In this document: positions 61,255 through 64,000 of the stretch, one piece after another
Layout of the letters: each line of letters begins with the position of its first letter
Position numbering within the stretch: position 1 is the stretch's first letter
Origin: Bin5 sp965242905
GTDB lineage: Bacteria; Chloroflexota; Anaerolineae; Caldilineales; Caldilineaceae
Direction of reading: 5' to 3'
DNA: 64,000 nt
Assembly: GCA_965242905.1 (NCBI GenBank)
Contig: CBDETM010000002.1
Span: 5,146,001 to 5,210,000, forward strand
Made by a program: the position numbers and the translations under genes
Notes under the pieces: model-generated
What the model was told of the DNA's origin: nothing
Databases searched by the model: none
Seen by the model: the letters and a program-made list of their open reading frames with translations, nothing else

Positions 61255-61830
61255 ATGCTGGCGGAACTGTCCAACACCATCGCAACTCTAATCGGGATAT
61301 TCGTCGCTCTGCTGGGCGCGTTCCTCTTTGCCTTCTGGATTGCGATGGGTATCTGGACGTTCAATGACATTCGCAGCCGGACGCGGGACTGGCTGGCGAT
61401 TGCACTTGCCAGTCTTCTGGTGCTGGTATTCCCGCTGGTTGGGCTGGTACTCTACATGATGGTCCGTCCCAGGGAGACCCTGGCCGACGTATTTGACCGC
61501 GCGCTTGAGGAGGAGTCTCTTCTCAGGGAGCTGGAGTCGACGCTTTCCTGCTACGGTTGCGGTTTGCCTGTTCAGGACAGTTGGAACTTCTGCTCAAACT
61601 GCCACAGTCAGTTGCGCTATGCCTGCTCGAACTGCGGAAAGGCGATGCGTCACGAGTGGGATATTTGCGTGAGTTGCGGGGCGGACCAGATTGAGCAGGA
61701 GGCTTCTTCGGCGGATGGGCGGGCAAATGCCAGGCACAGGGCCGGCGCCTCTTCTGCGACGGCCGCGCGGGAGATGGCGGAGAGCGACGCGGCGTTCCGT
61801 CCACCGCAGGAATCTTCGCAGAGAAGTTAG
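61255..61830 (+). CDS. Membrane-anchored double zinc-ribbon protein
   Basis: A 191-residue protein with two hydrophobic helices (about 8-32, TIATLIGIFVALLGAFLFAF, and about 46-70, LAIALASLLVLVFPLVGLVL). Two zinc ribbons follow: CYGCGLPVQDSWNFCSNC (about 98-115) and CSNCGKAMRHEWDICVSCG (about 123-141), each with paired CxxC knuckles. A polar Ala/Ser-rich tail ends it. Proteins of this plan are common in Chloroflexota; the function is unknown. It has its own promoter. Confidence 0.8.
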   Translation: MLAELSNTIATLIGIFVALLGAFLFAFWIAMGIWTFNDIRSRTRDWLAIALASLLVLVFPLVGLVLYMMVRPRETLADVFDRALEEESLLRELESTLSCYGCGLPVQDSWNFCSNCHSQLRYACSNCGKAMRHEWDICVSCGADQIEQEASSADGRANARHRAGASSATAAREMAESDAAFRPPQESSQRS

Positions 61831-61984
61831 TTTTCTTCCCCAAGAAACATAGCATAGTTTCAGAATTCCCCAGCCTGTCGAGGTGAGGCATTGGCGTTCC
61901 TTGGGGTGTTTTTGTTTTCCCTGGGCGGCGCGAATGCCAGGTTGAGGTGACTTTTGCCCGGCCTGGAATCTGCGGTCCCGTCAG

Positions 61985-62118
61985 GTTGTCTCTCCACGAG
62001 GGCACCCACAGGGGATGCCCCTACGGGGGATTGGGGTGGTATGAGAGTCGGGCGGGGCCGGCGGGGTATGGGATTTGTGGCGCGTATGAGGGCAGACACA
62101 AGGGGTGCCCCTACTGGG
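61985..62118 (+). repeat. Two repeat B units
   Basis: Unit one at about 61985-62036 (ACGAGGGCACCCACAGGGGA then TGCCCCTACGGGGGATTGGG). Unit two at about 62078-62118 (ATGAGGGCAGACACAAGGGG then TGCCCCTACTGGGGATGG). They occupy the 61831-62161 gap just ahead of the Uma2 gene and explain a spurious N-terminal extension of that frame. Confidence 0.8.
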
Positions 62119-62161
62119 GATGGCGGGTGGGCATGGTCGGCGAGTGGATAGGGAGGTAGTT

Positions 62162-62755
62162 GTGGTTACACAAGCTCCAGCGAAGCCAGTTACAGGAGAA
62201 TCCTCGCCGCGGGGGAGGCCGCCCCTGGAGAGCGGCGACCGGCTTAGCCGCGCCGAGTTTCATCGACGTTATTCTTTGTGCCCCGAGATCAAGAAGGCGG
62301 AGCTCGTCGAAGGGGTCGTGATTGTAGGTTCCACCGTTTACGGCCACCACAGCGAAATTCACGCAGATTTCAGTACGCTCCTTGGGTTTCACCGCGCCCA
62401 TACATCCGGATTAAGCGTGGCAGACAGTCAGTCGGTAGTTCTCGATGATCAGAATGAGGTCCAGCCTGATCTTTGTGTGCGATTTGAAGTGCCCGGTGGT
62501 AGCAGAGTCGAAAAAACGGAAGAGGGATTGTATGTTGGACCACCTGAATTTGTCGTAGAGGTGGCGGCAAGCAGCGCCGCTTACGACCTGCACAGTAAAC
62601 TGGAGCTATACAGGCGCAGTGGTGTAGGAGAGTATTTCGTAATCCTGGCGTATGAGCGTGAAGTACGTCTCTTCCGGTTGGCGGACGGCGTGTACGAACT
62701 TATCAGACCGGACGAGGACGGTGTGCTGCGAAGCCGGGTATTGCCGGGGTTCTGA
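62162..62755 (+). CDS. Uma2 family endonuclease, probably cut short by an in-frame TGA
   Basis: About 197 residues to the TGA at 62753-62755. Uma2/DUF820 motifs: KKAELVEGVVIVGSTVYGHH (about 46-65), SVVLDDQNEVQPDLCVRFE (catalytic Asp), PPEFVVEVAASSAAYDLH (catalytic Glu-Val-x-x-Ser) and KLELYRRSGVGEYFVILAYE. The start is GTG 62162, with GGGAGG six bases upstream; the longer frame from 62105 translates repeat B. After the TGA the same frame continues sensibly for 37 codons to a TAG at 62867-62869 (FRADWFWEGWVAELIELVEE). TGA there replaces the Trp (TGG) expected after LPGF in this family, so a nonsense mutation or sequencing error is likely. Confidence 0.85.
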   Translation: MVTQAPAKPVTGESSPRGRPPLESGDRLSRAEFHRRYSLCPEIKKAELVEGVVIVGSTVYGHHSEIHADFSTLLGFHRAHTSGLSVADSQSVVLDDQNEVQPDLCVRFEVPGGSRVEKTEEGLYVGPPEFVVEVAASSAAYDLHSKLELYRRSGVGEYFVILAYEREVRLFRLADGVYELIRPDEDGVLRSRVLPGF

Positions 62756-62906
62756 TTCCGGGCGGACTGGTTCTGGGAAGGCTGGGTGGCGGAACTGATT
62801 GAACTGGTGGAAGAGGGCATTGCTTCGCCGGAACACAGGGAATTTGTTGCGAAGCTGACAGCAGGATAGTTGCTGTGCCAACGAAGCAGATGGAGGCCGG
62901 CAAGGA

Positions 62907-64000
62907 TTAGTCCCGCTTGCTACGCGCAGTGGGGGCAGACATTTTCTCCCAGGGGGCGGGCATTTCTCCAACGGGCACTTCGATCAGGACGGGTGCGTTG
63001 GCGGCGAAGGCACCGACCAGGGCTTGGCGAAGTTCAGCCGGGGAATGGACGCGAAGGCCACGGGCGCCGAAGGACTCTGCGAAGGTGACGAAATCGGGAT
63101 TGTGGAGCTCGCTGGCGATGACGCGGCCGCCGTAGTTCTGCTTCTGCATTCTGAGAACGTTTCCATAGGCGGAGTCGTTGAATACAACCGTGACGGTGTT
63201 GATGCCGTGTTGGACGGCTGTCGCCATCTCGGTAGCGGCGAAGAGGAATCCGCCGTCGCCGGTGATGCAGAGGACGGGCCTGTCGGGGGCAGCGACTTTG
63301 GCGCCAAGCGCGGCGGGAAAACTCCAGCCCAAGGTAACCTGATAGTTTGAGGTGAGGTAGGTTCGAGGCTGGTAGACGGGCATCGTTTCGCGGCTAACAT
63401 AGCCAATCTGGGTGATATCCTCTACACAGATGCCGTCATCGGGCAGGGCCTCGCGGATAGCGCGGACAAACCCCATTTGCGGTTGAACTGACTCATAGAT
63501 TGCGTCCATTTCGTCGTGCAGGGCCAGCATTTCAAGGCGACGGGAGGGTCTGTCGCGTTCGCGGTCTGCCAGGGCAGGCAGCAGCGCCTGCAATGCCTCG
63601 CGGCTATCGGCCACCAGAGACACAGCGGGTGGTTCGTGGCGATCGTGCTCCTGGGAGTCGATGTCTATGCGAATGATGCGCAGGTTGGGCGGTTTGCCCC
63701 AACGCATGATGGGGGTGGAAAGGCGCGTGCCTATGGCGATAACCACGTCAGCCTGTTCCCAGAGGCGGCGGCCTGGTCCGTATGAATGGCTGTAAGGGTT
63801 GCGGTTGGAAAGTATTCCTCGCCCGGAAGCGCTGGCGATGACGGGCGCCTGCAGCGCTTCGGCCAATCTGCCGATTTCTTCACCTGCGTCAACTGCGCCC
63901 CCGCCTATGAAGATGGCGGGGCTTTGCGCCTCGCTCAAGAGATCGGCGGCACTTTCCAGGGCGCGGCGATCCAATTCGGGACGGCTGCGGGCAACGGAAT
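62907..64000 (-). CDS. Partial thiamine-diphosphate-dependent enzyme (acetolactate synthase-like)
   Basis: The frame is open to the right window edge, so the N-terminal (PYR) domain is missing; about 364 residues are visible. The central TPP_enzyme_M domain (SPAIFIGGGAVDAGEEIGRL, WEQADVVIAIGTRL) is followed by the C-terminal ThDP-binding domain. GDGGFLFAATEMATAVQHG and VVFNDSAYGNVLRMQ form the GDG...N motif for ThDP-Mg binding. It resembles acetolactate synthase large subunits and their paralogues (glyoxylate carboligase, sulfoacetaldehyde- or benzoylformate-type). With no ilvN beside its end, a catabolic paralogue is likely. Confidence 0.9.
   Translation of the reverse strand, partial: SVARSRPELDRRALESAADLLSEAQSPAIFIGGGAVDAGEEIGRLAEALQAPVIASASGRGILSNRNPYSHSYGPGRRLWEQADVVIAIGTRLSTPIMRWGKPPNLRIIRIDIDSQEHDRHEPPAVSLVADSREALQALLPALADRERDRPSRRLEMLALHDEMDAIYESVQPQMGFVRAIREALPDDGICVEDITQIGYVSRETMPVYQPRTYLTSNYQVTLGWSFPAALGAKVAAPDRPVLCITGDGGFLFAATEMATAVQHGINTVTVVFNDSAYGNVLRMQKQNYGGRVIASELHNPDFVTFAESFGARGLRVHSPAELRQALVGAFAANAPVLIEVPVGEMPAPWEKMSAPTARSKRD

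Noticed and set aside
1..64000. A classical secondary-metabolite cluster or prophage
   Set aside because: No polyketide or peptide synthetase, and no capsid, portal, terminase or integrase genes are seen; the P450s, PhyH proteins and the decayed HNH gene are isolated.

Overview
The window is GC-rich bacterial chromosome. Several features point to an uncultivated member of the Chloroflexota, perhaps a host- or sponge-associated Caldilinea-like lineage. These are: ABC importers with Tat-type lipoprotein binding proteins; several phytanoyl-CoA dioxygenase (PhyH) family enzymes; a futalosine-pathway menaquinone gene; an HMG-CoA reductase; a fused PurS/PurL; and numerous intergenic repeats. The taxonomic call is inference from gene content, not from a marker-gene search.

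Layout. 1-5.4 kb (minus strand): partial RNase HI-like protein, metallo-beta-lactamase-fold protein, SMP-30 lactonase, sugar isomerase and an unrecognised 476-residue protein. 6.2-7.7 kb: gltX with a one-base frameshift, followed by tRNA-Gln. 7.9-11.7 kb: an AT-richer accessory island (RHH regulator, DUF4145 protein, KAP-family NTPase, decayed HNH nuclease). It lies between the intact tRNA-Gln and a degenerate tRNA-Gln copy in the same orientation. 11.8-22.9 kb (minus): a purine operon purL-Q-C-E-K-F-D ending in HMG-CoA reductase, then tRNA-Glu and an unrecognised gene. 24.2-28.3 kb (plus): amino-acid ABC binding protein and permease, a TIM-barrel isomerase and a Gfo/Idh/MocA oxidoreductase. 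28.6-30.4 kb (minus): bicupin and a PhyH protein with an altered iron-binding motif. 31.0-34.5 kb (plus): sugar ABC importer 1. 34.7-38.0 kb: two paralogous cytochromes P450. 38.1-41.0 kb: structured leader, argG and argJ. 41.4-45.6 kb and 46.6-50.8 kb (minus): sugar ABC importers 2 and 3, each ending with a PhyH gene. 51-56 kb (minus): mqnA, amidase, Uma2 nuclease, redoxin and an SH3-domain secreted protein. 56.2-60.7 kb (minus): a complete AapJQMP-type amino-acid ABC operon. 61.3-64 kb: zinc-ribbon membrane protein, a second Uma2 gene with an in-frame stop near its end, and a partial ThDP enzyme.

The genes suggest a heterotroph that imports sugars and amino acids, makes purines, arginine and menaquinone, and processes small organic compounds with 2-oxoglutarate/Fe dioxygenases and P450s. 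None of the three sugar importers has its own ATPase, so a shared one is expected elsewhere.

Intergenic DNA is unusually rich in repeats: a composite element of about 320 bp (five copies), a short palindromic element (at least nine units), heptanucleotide tandem runs and a GCGAAGG-type tandem repeat. Four of the ABC operons carry a strong stem-loop directly after the binding-protein gene. The items most worth following up are the tRNA-flanked DUF4145/KAP island, the HxG-type PhyH protein, the double PurS-like fusion on PurL, the argG leader, and the composite repeat family.
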